From positions 1-40,554 of the IMG/VR virus record IMGVR_UViG_3300035034_000680: a DNA stretch of 40,554 nucleotides. One strand, written 5' to 3'. The DNA is from a virus. The notes under the pieces were generated by a model. That model did not search any database, was not told where the DNA came from, and saw only the letters and a program-made list of their open reading frames with translations. A program made the position numbers and the translations under genes. Below are positions 1 through 7,070 of this stretch, in pieces; position 1 is the first letter of the stretch; every line of letters starts with the position of its first letter.

Positions 1-270
1 CTGTCCATGCTGCTGTCCCTGCTGCTTGTGCTGCTGCTTTTGTTGCTTTTGCGGTTGATCGTGCTGCTTCTGCTGGTGCTTTTGCTGTTTTTGCTGTCCA
101 TGCTGCTGCTGTTTTTGCTGCTTCTGTTTTTGCTGCTGCTGCTGTTTTTGCTGTCCATGCTGCTGACCGTGCTGTTTCTGCTGCTGCTTTTGCTGCTGCT
201 GTTTTTGCTGTCCATGCTGCTGTCCATGCTGCTGACCGTGCTGCTTCTGCTTCTTCTGCTGCTGCTTCTA
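1..270 (-). repeat. Minisatellite-like GCA-rich coding repeat
   Basis: About 270 bases are built from GCA, ACA, AAA and TGG codons on the minus strand. The unit GCAGCATGGACAGCA (AAWTA) recurs at least six times, with variable GCA/AAA filler between. It encodes the Ala-rich tail of the gene at 664-1 and may extend past the left edge. Copy-number change by slippage is likely. Units are not separated by unique spacers, so it is not a CRISPR array. Confidence 0.85.
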
Positions 271-664
271 AAGTCTTAGCGTTAACGCAGGATTGTATGA
301 TTTCTGAATCTACAATACCTTCCAAGACTAAAGGTAGGATTTGATTAACGACACCAAGAACTAGATGTTCAACAAAGACTTGAGAATTAAATTGGGAATC
401 AATACTTCCTAGTTGGGCAATAGCAATCTTTCGTAAGCCTTTAGCTCTAGCCTGATTACTAGACCAAAGGGCGTCGTTGATTTCTATTTTGTAGGCTCTT
501 ACAGACTCGTGAACACAAATAGGACGATCTCCATGTTCTTGCCCTAGGCCATAACAGACGGCAGCCTCTACACACATTTGTCCCGGAAAAGGTTTCCCTA
601 AGCCGGAACAAAGTCCTTTGTCTACGACTTCCAAAACTTTCTCTGCTTGTTCAATAGTTACCAT
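1..664 (-). CDS. Ala-rich repeat protein, C-terminus cut by window edge
   Basis: The frame is open from an ATG at 664 to the left edge (221 codons, no stop). AGGAG lies 7 bases before the ATG. Residues 1-140 are an ordinary globular domain containing MCVEAAVCYGLGQEHGD, CVHESVRAYKIEINDALWSS and ARAKGLRKIAIAQLGS. From about residue 135 the protein becomes a low-complexity Ala-rich tail with units such as SAAWTAKTAAAKAAAETAR and AAWTAAWTAKT, probably long helix. I recall proteins with this type of N-terminal domain plus Ala/Trp/Tyr-rich tails as unnamed proteins in phages and environmental bacteria; their function is unknown to me. It is the last gene of the leftward early block, separated from the papain-like gene by a 384-base gap rich in palindromes and hairpins. 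The opposite strand also shows a Leu-rich open frame here, which is only the shadow of the repeat. Confidence 0.8.
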   Translation of the reverse strand, partial: MVTIEQAEKVLEVVDKGLCSGLGKPFPGQMCVEAAVCYGLGQEHGDRPICVHESVRAYKIEINDALWSSNQARAKGLRKIAIAQLGSIDSQFNSQVFVEHLVLGVVNQILPLVLEGIVDSEIIQSCVNAKTLEAAAEEAEAARSAAWTAAWTAKTAAAKAAAETARSAAWTAKTAAAAKTEAAKTAAAWTAKTAKAPAEAARSTAKATKAAAQAAGTAAWT

Positions 665-696
665 AACAATACTCCTAGTCGCGTCATTGCGAAAAC

Positions 697-722
697 GGTA
701 GATTTGATTTCTCAAATCTACC
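697..722. repeat. 11-bp perfect inverted repeat enclosing a palindrome site
   Basis: GGTAGATTTGA (697-707) pairs with TCAAATCTACC (712-722) around the 4-base loop TTTC. The exact dispersed palindrome at 706-718 is overlapped by this longer hairpin. No T-run follows on either side, so a simple intrinsic terminator is not supported. It lies 30-60 bases upstream of the Ala-rich gene and could act in its leader or as an extended binding site. Confidence 0.75.
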
Positions 723-753
723 GCGTTAGTTTGGTAGTAGTTAGGAACCACAA

Positions 754-823
754 GCACCCCCATGTTGGGTGCGGCCACAGGCTTTCGCTTGGGTGGCAAG
801 CCCGTCTGATCCTCAAGGGGACG
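754..823. other. Cluster of G/C-rich hairpins, possible structured RNA
   Basis: Stems visible by eye are GCACCC/GGGTGC (754-759/767-772, loop 7), GCCAC/GTGGC (774-778/793-797), GCTTG/CAAGC (787-791/797-801, loop 5) and CGTC/GACG (803-806/820-823) enclosing CCT/AGG. The second and third stems share bases and cannot form together, as in RNA switches. I could not match the fold to a tRNA or a riboswitch class I know. It could be the leader of the Ala-rich gene or part of a binding region. Confidence 0.4.
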
Positions 824-1048
824 CCGGCTCGTTCGCTTTAACCTTGCTCAACTTTGGACACACAGGTTCAGTGAAAATCTGTCTCACGACGATTTTGAAA
901 ATCACTTACTAACTGGAATTACTCTGCGGCCTTGCAAGGAGTTAAATTGTCAATTTTGCAAATCAAAATCTGATTTCGCAAATCACGCCGAATCATCGGC
1001 CATAGTAGACTATACCATAAAATAGTCGGCTTGTCAACTCGTCACAAG

Positions 1049-1462
1049 TTATCCACAATGAGGATTCTTGCTTCTGATTTGCAAAATTGCTTTTAGGGGT
1101 TCTACGAACTCTTCCTTGGGAGTTACATAACCCCGAGGATCAAAAAACGCTTTACCATTGTAAGCAAGTGCATGGTCGGATGTAAGCACAACCGCAAGTT
1201 CAGTGTTCTCTAAATGGTTTGCAAATCTTGATTTTGAAAATTCATCTGCAAGTTCACCGTCCTTACGAGTAGGGAACGCTTGTATCTCTACAATGCGATA
1301 CCCACGCTTCAACCCCGCATCTACAAACGACTGCCAATGATAGCCGAACTCATCATCCCGAAGCCCGACTTCGTGCATCAGAGTAATGACATCTTCATTA
1401 AAAGCCATAGCAAATGCGTACAAAACACAATCATGTTTCAACCGTTGGATTAACAGCTTCAT
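1049..1462 (-). CDS. Papain-like/C39-like cysteine-fold protein
   Basis: 137 aa. The N-terminus has HDCVLYAFAMAFNED (Cys12) and the C-terminal half has TSDHALAYNGKAFFDPRGY, a Cys...His...Asp/Asn arrangement that recalls papain-like folds such as C39 or bacterial transglutaminase-like cysteine peptidases. The spacing between the Cys and the DHA-Y motif (about 80 residues) fits such small phage proteins. The real activity is unknown, and the fold call rests on these two motifs only. AGGAG lies 7 bases before the ATG, and the start overlaps the end of the NYN gene, so the two are probably co-translated. Two near-consensus palindromes (1076, 1230) fall inside the gene. Confidence 0.6.
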   Translation of the reverse strand: MKLLIQRLKHDCVLYAFAMAFNEDVITLMHEVGLRDDEFGYHWQSFVDAGLKRGYRIVEIQAFPTRKDGELADEFSKSRFANHLENTELAVVLTSDHALAYNGKAFFDPRGYVTPKEEFVEPLKAILQIRSKNPHCG

Positions 1463-1859
1463 CAGGAATCTCCTGAAACGAGTCAGCGACTTTAATTAGG
1501 TCAGTAGGTACTCCACAAGCAATAACATCGACCCTTGGGCCTCGACTTTTGATTGCGGAAATCAGGCTTGCAGCCTCTCGCCTACTGGTACAAAGAACAA
1601 CACGGTCAAACTGTGGGGCAATGTCCAGCGTGTCGCACGCCATACGGACAGTTGGATCACCGTGTTGAACCACAACATCAATGCCTAAAAACTTGAGGGC
1701 GTCGGCAAAAGTCTTAGAGTCATGAGGAGTATATCCTACAGACTTCGCAGCTTCACCGATCAATCCCTGCAACTTGGCATAGTCAATCCGTCCTTCTCCA
1801 AATCTCTTTCGAGTGCAGAAGAATAGATTTCCCAAATCATAAACCACTAGAGTTTTCAT
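1431..1859 (-). CDS. NYN/PIN-like nuclease-fold protein
   Basis: 142 aa from the ATG at 1859, which overlaps the stop of the reductase gene as ATGA. An in-frame GTG at 1886 would add nine residues, but the ATGA junction is the better start. MKTLVVYDLGNLF opens with the strand plus Asp that begins PIN/NYN nucleases. Later parts, MACDTLDIA, FDRVVLCTSRREAASLISAI and RVDVIACGVPTDLI-VAD-F, follow the NYN/LabA order (acidic D-x-x-D helix, then the 'S-D' strand region). The usual Ser-Asp pair is read here as CTSRRE, so the metal site may be altered. The family generally acts on RNA; a role in phage RNA turnover is inference. Confidence 0.6.
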   Translation of the reverse strand: MKTLVVYDLGNLFFCTRKRFGEGRIDYAKLQGLIGEAAKSVGYTPHDSKTFADALKFLGIDVVVQHGDPTVRMACDTLDIAPQFDRVVLCTSRREAASLISAIKSRGPRVDVIACGVPTDLIKVADSFQEIPDEAVNPTVET

Positions 1860-3904
1860 TTTACAGGACACGCTCCTGAGACGCACTCAACTCCATCGAG
1901 TAAGTCACGTTGTCCAGCATCGCTTCTAGTCAAGGGAGTTATCATACGGCTCATTTCTTCAAATTGTGATTGAGTAATTTCCTCAAGAGGTGGCAGCTTA
2001 AAGCCATGATTCGATTTCTTGAGGAAGGAAACTGTCTTGACGGATTCATTGTAGTTTGCGTTGAGCCATTCTCTAATCTCAGGAAGTTCATCCTCATCAT
2101 AGTAGATGGTTACGGACACACTATTGTCTGCCCAATTCTCTTGCAACCACTTCTGTACTTCAAGTTGTTCCACCGCAGTCACCTTGCTTGCAGGCACGGC
2201 CTCACTATGGTCAACAGGGAAGCTCACAACCAGTGTGTCTTCCTTGAGAGTACCGTCAAAATTGACATCATTCTCAACAGGATAACCCGCCAAACGTAAT
2301 TGTTCAACTAACGGATCGTCAGCGGCGAAACGGATTCTACGCATGTAGTATTCCGCATAAGCCGGGTGTGCTCCCGAGACGACACCCGCAAGAAGCGAGA
2401 GTGTACCCGAGGGCTTGACCGTAGTATACTTAATTGACTCGTTGATTCCTAAAATCAAAGAGTATTCCTTATCACCTTCTTCAATGTGACGGTATACATT
2501 GTTGAAGATTTGTCGTGACCGCAAATGCGGTGCTTCTAGAAACCCCGTTACTCCGATCCCGAGCCTATGATTTCGCTTCACGACTTCATTGACTTTGGGA
2601 TCACTAAACGGGTAATTGCTGATGGTCTTAGTGACCATGTACATAAGTTCAGCAACATGCTTGAACTCCTCTTCATCCGCGAGGCGGGGAAGATAAATCT
2701 CGGCAAGGTTACAAGCCTCATAGGATTCAAGAGTAATCTCTGCACAGGGGTTGCAGCCCACAGCACGCGGATCAAGCTTGTAATCGAGGCCATCTGCCAG
2801 TCTGCCGAATCGACGGGCATTGTACGGGTTGAACAAACCGAAGGGTTCACTAACTGCTTGACCCTGAGTATCTACTTGAGTGTAGTTATCCCAAAAGATA
2901 TCAGGCAGTCGATCCAGTCGATCTGTCATGATTGTGTTGTTAGACATGGCTCGCCAGTTCGGGATTGAATGGCGTCCCCATGCTTTTGAATTATGAAAAT
3001 CATAATCGCCAATATCACCTAGGGCAATCTGTGCTGACCTACGGACATTACCTGCGACAACAATGGAGCCAATGATGTTCATAATATCGAGTGCGTCGAT
3101 AGGTCGCAGCTTTTCCTCATAACGGCGATCTAGGATTTGGCAAATCTGAGTAATTCCTTTGACGAGAGCTTCTGGTCCACTAGCAATCCCACCAAATCCA
3201 CTAATTGGCTCACCCTTTGGGCGAATCGCTTTGACTGAGTAAGTGAAACTCTTACCAGTGTAGTAGTAACTCTTGAGGACATTCTTGAGTAACTGGACCC
3301 ATCCTTCACGATTATCAGGAACAATAAAGTCAACGTCATTACCATCAACCAAAGTGATAGTAGGGTTATACGCCACTTTAGGAATCGAGTAGACCTGCTC
3401 CGGGGTAATGTTGAAGCCAACGCCGCCTCCTAGCATAAGCTGGTTGAAGGTGAAGATGAAAGGATTGATCGGTTCATTAACAGCAACACACCAACAGTTT
3501 TGTAGAGAATCTGCCCCATAGTTACGCACGGTGTCAGTACCCAACTGCCATAAGGCACGACCACTAAAGCTACATTTCAGATTAAAGACTGCATCATACA
3601 AATCCTCAATCTGCTCCTGAGTGATAACCATCTTAAGGTCTACAACCAGTGACTTACAACAGCGGAAAATGGTCTGCCACCATTCTTCGGTGGGGCCGCC
3701 TTCATACAACTTGCGGGCATATGTTCGTTTGTAGACAACATAACCTACTGGTCCCCACGGTACATCACGATCTTCATAGGTTTCTACAAACGACCAGTCG
3801 ATTTCGGAAATCGGATTCATTGTTACTTCTTTCGGTTCTTGGGTGTTAGGGTACACGCCTTGTTTGGCTAGGTGGTCAGGTCGCATAGATAGGTTAATGT
3901 CCAT
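1856..3904 (-). CDS. Class II B12-dependent ribonucleotide reductase
   Basis: Reduces ribonucleotides to deoxyribonucleotides using adenosylcobalamin. It is the monomeric RTPR type known from Lactobacillus leichmannii. Key residues are all visible: the first redox Cys in LQNCWCVAV, the GGGVGFNI loop, the active-site NPCAE (radical Cys and Glu), the partner Cys in EACNLAE, VKPSGTLSLL, and the C-terminal shuttle pair in CVSGACPVK. VVYKRTYAR near the N-terminus is typical of the type. The start is uncertain. The ATG at 3904 overlaps the upstream gene by 11 bases; the ATG at 3820 has a weak AAAGAAG ribosome site and a better family-like N-terminus; the frame is open to 3973. It is translationally coupled (ATGA) to the NYN gene. 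The enzyme needs no second subunit and works with or without oxygen, but it needs host B12. Confidence 0.95.
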   Translation of the reverse strand: MDINLSMRPDHLAKQGVYPNTQEPKEVTMNPISEIDWSFVETYEDRDVPWGPVGYVVYKRTYARKLYEGGPTEEWWQTIFRCCKSLVVDLKMVITQEQIEDLYDAVFNLKCSFSGRALWQLGTDTVRNYGADSLQNCWCVAVNEPINPFIFTFNQLMLGGGVGFNITPEQVYSIPKVAYNPTITLVDGNDVDFIVPDNREGWVQLLKNVLKSYYYTGKSFTYSVKAIRPKGEPISGFGGIASGPEALVKGITQICQILDRRYEEKLRPIDALDIMNIIGSIVVAGNVRRSAQIALGDIGDYDFHNSKAWGRHSIPNWRAMSNNTIMTDRLDRLPDIFWDNYTQVDTQGQAVSEPFGLFNPYNARRFGRLADGLDYKLDPRAVGCNPCAEITLESYEACNLAEIYLPRLADEEEFKHVAELMYMVTKTISNYPFSDPKVNEVVKRNHRLGIGVTGFLEAPHLRSRQIFNNVYRHIEEGDKEYSLILGINESIKYTTVKPSGTLSLLAGVVSGAHPAYAEYYMRRIRFAADDPLVEQLRLAGYPVENDVNFDGTLKEDTLVVSFPVDHSEAVPASKVTAVEQLEVQKWLQENWADNSVSVTIYYDEDELPEIREWLNANYNESVKTVSFLKKSNHGFKLPPLEEITQSQFEEMSRMITPLTRSDAGQRDLLDGVECVSGACPVK

Positions 3905-4280
3905 GTAGTTTTCTAAACTCTCTGAGGTATTCGTGCCAGTTGCCCTCTTTGAACAACTTCTTATATTCTTCATCTGTCGCAGCCGTCATGACATAGACGG
4001 GACAGCCATTCGCATTCAATTTAGGGAAAGTCTCTAATTGGGCTGGAGTGAAAATGTCTCCTTTTCGAGTAGGGTCTTTCACTTCGATTAGCCGAATCAG
4101 ATTGGCTCCACTCATTTTACAACACGCAAACAGGTCAGGCATACCAGCCTGAAAAGTTGAACCATGTAAGCGTCGAACATACCAATCTCTTACTTTTAAG
4201 TAGTCGATAATGGCTTGTTCAATAACAGACTCTGGCCCTTGGACACTACGCCCTCTCCGATTGGTTTTCTTGGGGTTCAT
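3894..4280 (-). CDS. VRR-NUC domain nuclease
   Basis: 128 aa from the ATG at 4280; an earlier in-frame GTG (4331) or ATG (4328) is possible. The fold is readable throughout: an N-terminal Glu in PESVIEQAIIDYLK, FQAGMPDLFACC (G-x-PD), the catalytic LIEVKDP (E-x-K) and TPAQLE with the conserved Gln, followed by GCPVYVMT. This is the PD-(D/E)XK-type VRR-NUC family, found alone in many phages and fused to FAN1 in eukaryotes; members cut branched or structured DNA. It sits in the DNA-metabolism block just ahead of the reductase. A role in recombination or branch resolution is inference. Confidence 0.85.
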   Translation of the reverse strand: MNPKKTNRRGRSVQGPESVIEQAIIDYLKVRDWYVRRLHGSTFQAGMPDLFACCKMSGANLIRLIEVKDPTRKGDIFTPAQLETFPKLNANGCPVYVMTAATDEEYKKLFKEGNWHEYLREFRKLHGH

Positions 4281-4407
4281 ATTTTTCTGCCAGTTTGATA
4301 GCTGCATCCCCAGCTTTAGGGTTCCCATCACGCATTTCTAAAACTGCTTATGATTCTTGATTAACTCCTGCACAGAGTCTATACAGGTTACATGTACGCT
4401 GATTGCA

Positions 4408-4947
4408 TCACTTGACATCTAAATGTCTCTGATCATAAATGTTTCCATTTCGATAATAATGCCATACATATACACCTGTCATCAACCCGATCCGACCACC
4501 TTGGTTTTTCACTCTGTTACCAAAGTCGGTATCCACATATAATATGCCTTCTTCCTTAAAAGGCCCATAATGCTTCCAAGACTCACAGCTTAATAGAAGC
4601 AACATACCACTCGGTGTGTATTCTTCATCGGTGACATCAACAATCATATCACCGTGTTGCTTGGCTAAATCTGCTGCGATTGTGGTGTGAGCATTTGCAG
4701 GTTCTACATTCCAAAATCGTTTATTAATAGTTTGGAAATCACGAGCAACTCTGTTGGTATAACAAGTTAGTAAATCAAAACCACGGTCCACGCAGTTAGC
4801 AATTATGTCACCATATCGCGGGTATGGGAACCAAGTATCTCTATCCGTGAAGCATACATGATCGCCGGGTTTAAGACCACTACAAACATCGTTGTAGTAT
4901 TTCCCTAAGTTACCTCCAACATGGTATGGGGTATGGTAATAAATCAT
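4408..4947 (-). CDS. Glycosyltransferase-like (GT-A) protein
   Basis: 179 aa, beginning MIYYHTPYH and followed by GDHVCFTDRDTWFPYP, where DRD resembles the Asp-x-Asp metal/sugar-nucleotide site of GT-A glycosyltransferases. TPSGMLLLLSCESW and VDTDFGNRVK-GGRIGLMTGVYVWHYYR recall the second half of such enzymes. The domain is short compared with typical GT2 enzymes (220-260 aa). Its ATG overlaps the stop of the next upstream glycosyltransferase as ATGA, so the two are co-translated. Its substrate is unknown; it may act on a host surface polymer or on virion proteins. Confidence 0.6.
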   Translation of the reverse strand: MIYYHTPYHVGGNLGKYYNDVCSGLKPGDHVCFTDRDTWFPYPRYGDIIANCVDRGFDLLTCYTNRVARDFQTINKRFWNVEPANAHTTIAADLAKQHGDMIVDVTDEEYTPSGMLLLLSCESWKHYGPFKEEGILYVDTDFGNRVKNQGGRIGLMTGVYVWHYYRNGNIYDQRHLDVK

Positions 4948-5660
4948 CGCTCATCCATTTCTGAAAATCGTAAATTTTGAAAATGCCAAAGGCTCATACA
5001 TCGAGGATACGTCTCATACTTTGCTTCATAGCTATTCTGACCCGGCCCTCGCCGACATTTTTCAGCTATGGAATCTAACCCTCGAACAGGGTAGTGCTTT
5101 ACAAAAGCCACTTGGAATAATCCGGGGTGATAAGTTAGTGGCTCTCTACCAATTGTACCCATCGTGGTGGCTCTGCTTCCGTCTGCTCCCGCATGTACAG
5201 ATTTCAGAAGCAAACCTTTCTGAACAAAAGCCTTAGGGTTCATGTTGATTGGGTTGTCGAAATGAGCATGTAAATGCAATTCTTTAACACTGTCAATATG
5301 CTCGACTTTTCCGCACCCATAATTCAAACGAGCCAGAAGTAGATTTTGAAAATCAGTAAAGTTTTCTAACAACTCACTTACGACACGATGTTTCTTCAAA
5401 CAAAGAAACTCATCAATATCTATGAACAAAGTCCAATCACTTTGGAAGTTAGCAGCAAAGTGATTGTATGCTCGCAACTGTTTACCTTGTCGATCATCCT
5501 TCCAAGGAATAATCCGAACCGGCCCGTCAGCCGTAATAGGAACAGCAGAGTTGTTATCATAAATAAAGATTTCATCAAATCCTAAATCAAGATGGTGGGC
5601 TACCCACTCCCCAATCCATCTATCTTCATTCTTTGCCATAGCACAAATCGTGGTTTTCAT
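4944..5660 (-). CDS. Glycosyltransferase, GT92/Glyco_tranf_2_4-like
   Basis: 238 aa. The N-terminus MAKNEDRWIGEWVAHHLDLG and then FDEIFIYDNNS are hallmarks of the Glyco_tranf_2_4/DUF23 (GT92) group. Near residue 78 SDWTLFIDIDEFL carries the D-x-D metal site. Later, TYHPGLFQVAFVKHYPVRG and SLWHFQNLRF follow the family's C-terminal His-containing pattern. It overlaps its neighbours by ATGA at both ends, within a run of surface-modification genes (glycosyltransferases, sulfotransferase, methyltransferase). Acceptor and donor are unknown. One exact palindrome lies at 5342 and encodes DFQN. Confidence 0.8.
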   Translation of the reverse strand: MKTTICAMAKNEDRWIGEWVAHHLDLGFDEIFIYDNNSAVPITADGPVRIIPWKDDRQGKQLRAYNHFAANFQSDWTLFIDIDEFLCLKKHRVVSELLENFTDFQNLLLARLNYGCGKVEHIDSVKELHLHAHFDNPINMNPKAFVQKGLLLKSVHAGADGSRATTMGTIGREPLTYHPGLFQVAFVKHYPVRGLDSIAEKCRRGPGQNSYEAKYETYPRCMSLWHFQNLRFSEMDER

Positions 5661-6163
5661 CCATACCTTTCTAGAATAGTCATCAATCTCTTATGGTATA
5701 CCTTGGCTAGTTTCAAGGCTTTGGTTGAGTTCATATTGTCGCGTCGTTCTATAGACTTGGCAACGGCAGCAGGGTCACGGAAGTTACAAACCAAGTGGAC
5801 ATCTTCAAGGTGGGGTGCATACAAGTCATAAGTAAGAATAGTACGAGGGTCTTTCCACCCCCATAAAGGTCTTTTATGTTTTGTAATGATTTCTTGAATG
5901 ACATTATCTATCCCTCTGATTCGCAAAATCTTTTCAAACGGTGGTGGATTCATCCATGAACCGCCAACCTCTTTCAATATCCAGCGATTTAATGCTACAA
6001 AATCTTGACACTCAAAATGTCCGTGTGGTTGGTCTTTTGTCTTACCTAACCAACCTGTTCCATGATTCAGTCTACCCATGTAGACACCTGCTTCATGTAG
6101 ACCTTTTGCAGTCAGACTTGTTGCCGAGCGGTGCATCCCTAAAACCACAAAGCATTTACTCAT
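5657..6163 (-). CDS. Sulfotransferase-family protein
   Basis: 168 aa. VLGMHRSATSLTAKGLHEAG is the 5'-phosphosulfate loop that binds PAPS (usual form G-x-x-R-S-G-T-S). WGWKDPRTI and later LVCNFRDPAAVAKSIERR match the 3'-phosphate-binding Arg...Ser region. The order and length suit small bacterial and phage sulfotransferase_3-type proteins. It would transfer sulfate from PAPS to a sugar or other hydroxyl; the acceptor is unknown. Translation is coupled by ATGA overlap to the methyltransferase upstream and the glycosyltransferase downstream. A sulfotransferase is unusual cargo for a phage. Confidence 0.82.
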   Translation of the reverse strand: MSKCFVVLGMHRSATSLTAKGLHEAGVYMGRLNHGTGWLGKTKDQPHGHFECQDFVALNRWILKEVGGSWMNPPPFEKILRIRGIDNVIQEIITKHKRPLWGWKDPRTILTYDLYAPHLEDVHLVCNFRDPAAVAKSIERRDNMNSTKALKLAKVYHKRLMTILERYG

Positions 6164-6738
6164 TTTACCTTTCTCACAATCACTTGCTTGCCGATTTCTA
6201 AAATCTCAAGGAAGGGTCGAAAACATGCCCCAAAACCATCAATCGCTATCTTGGGTTTCGTATACGCGGGCTTATTCTTTACTCCCCAAAGATAATCATC
6301 CCAAATCATATACCCACCAACTTTGAGTTTAGTCCAGCATAGGCAGGAATCTACCAAAACAGCGGCAGCACCATGAGCACCATCAATATAGATCATATCA
6401 AATTGCTGGTCTAACTTCTGAATTGCAGAAGCAGACGGTTCAGATATATGAGTTAATTTATCGGCAAAAGGTGCTGTATTCTTTTTGAATAACTCTGCTG
6501 CTCTATCTAACCTCTCTGCAACACTAGGTACGCCCAATCCTGTTTCCTCATACTTATGAGGGTCGATACAAACCAATGTACTATCAGGGTGTGTAAGGAT
6601 ATTCTCCAAAGTCCAAACAGCCGAACGTCCTTCAAAACTCCCAATCTCTAAGGCTTGAACTGGCTTTCCGATTAGAGGAGCTAGAATCCTCGACCAATTC
6701 TTTTGGTGGTTGAGATGCCACTTAGTTGTGTAAGTCAT
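6160..6738 (-). CDS. Class I SAM-dependent methyltransferase (Methyltransf_24-like)
   Basis: 192 aa. QALEIGSFEGRSAVW is the SAM-binding motif I (E-x-G-x-x-x-G) and STLVCIDPHKYEE is motif II. FDMIYIDGAHGAAAVLVDS and LKVGGYMIWDDYLWG give the metal/active-site pattern of the Methyltransf_24 family, often found beside glycan genes. AGGAA lies 8 bases before the ATG. It is coupled by ATGA overlap to the sulfotransferase. It may methylate a sugar in the same glycan pathway; the substrate is not known. A palindrome (6193) overlaps its C-terminal codons. Confidence 0.8.
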   Translation of the reverse strand: MTYTTKWHLNHQKNWSRILAPLIGKPVQALEIGSFEGRSAVWTLENILTHPDSTLVCIDPHKYEETGLGVPSVAERLDRAAELFKKNTAPFADKLTHISEPSASAIQKLDQQFDMIYIDGAHGAAAVLVDSCLCWTKLKVGGYMIWDDYLWGVKNKPAYTKPKIAIDGFGACFRPFLEILEIGKQVIVRKVK

Positions 6739-6854
6739 TTTTGTTCCTCATGGATGAGACATTGTAGGAGCTTGATCGCTTCTATCGGTTTGTTGTTCTT
6801 GATTTCCAGAATCGCTCTCTCCCGATAATAGTCCGGGTTTCGCACTTCTGTCAT
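6735..6854 (-). CDS. Small 39-aa helical protein, overlapping gene
   Basis: 39 aa beginning MTEVRNPDYYRERAILEIK, with an amphipathic helical hairpin that resembles half a TPR repeat. The ATG at 6854 has AGGA 8 bases upstream and the stop overlaps the methyltransferase start as ATGA, which argues that it is translated. It lies almost wholly inside the frame of the 106-aa coiled-coil gene (6748-7068). Function unknown. Confidence 0.5.
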   Translation of the reverse strand: MTEVRNPDYYRERAILEIKNNKPIEAIKLLQCLIHEEQK

Positions 6855-7068
6855 TATCCGATCCTGCACTGACTTTTTGGGTTGCAGCACGCAGAGCCGA
6901 GTAATCTCGCGAGACTTGGTTAATGATAATGGTCGTTTGCTTGAGCTGGTGGGTAATGATTTTGACATCTTCACGCAGTTCCTGTATTACGGTGTCTTGA
7001 GCAATTCGTTCTCGTTCCCATACTCTAATCTGAGCTTTCAATGAAACAATATCTTGTTTTAATCCCAC
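6748..7068 (-). CDS. Coiled-coil protein of unknown function
   Basis: 106 aa from a GTG at 7068, supported by a strong GGAGG 6 bases upstream and a gap of only 2 bases from the dCMP deaminase stop. Residues 1-60 form a likely coiled coil (LKQDIVSLKAQIRVWERERI and onward). Residues 65-106 are Ser/Asp/Gln-rich and probably disordered. The C-terminal third overlaps the 39-aa gene in another frame, so one or both may be translated. No family recognised. Confidence 0.6.
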   Translation of the reverse strand: MGLKQDIVSLKAQIRVWERERIAQDTVIQELREDVKIITHQLKQTTIIINQVSRDYSALRAATQKVSAGSDNDRSAKPGLLSGESDSGNQEQQTDRSDQAPTMSHP

Positions 7069-7070
7069 AG

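Larger units (their letters stand above)
665..1048. other. Gene-free 384-base gap with palindromes and hairpins
   Basis: I see no convincing gene here. The gap holds three exact GATTT-N3-AAATC palindromes (706, 891, 972) and one single-mismatch copy (952); two more near copies (1076, 1230) lie just inside the next gene. It also has an 11-bp perfect inverted repeat (697-722) and a cluster of G/C-rich hairpins (754-823). It separates the papain-like gene from the Ala-rich gene, both on the minus strand, and could hold a promoter, a leader RNA or a protein-binding cluster. No intrinsic terminator with a T-run was seen. Confidence 0.6.

Noticed and set aside
1-270. CRISPR-like repeat array
   Set aside because: Repeat units are adjacent coding triplets without unique spacers of equal length, and they encode an Ala-rich protein tail.
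7-279. Leu-rich open frame on the plus strand
   Set aside because: It is the antisense shadow of the GCA-based repeat in the minus-strand gene ending at the left edge; no ribosome site or family pattern.
750-830. Possible tRNA
   Set aside because: Three stems appear in order, but there is no 7-bp acceptor stem, no standard T-loop GTTCRA and no sensible anticodon loop.
891-903. Dispersed palindromes as intrinsic terminators
   Set aside because: Stems are 5-8 bp, A/T-rich, have 3-base loops, occur inside genes and lack T-runs.
4240-4335. A 29-codon minus-strand ORF (MRDGNPKAGDAAIKLAEKYE...)
   Set aside because: It reads plausibly, but overlaps the VRR-NUC start in another frame, has no ribosome site, and is too short to judge.
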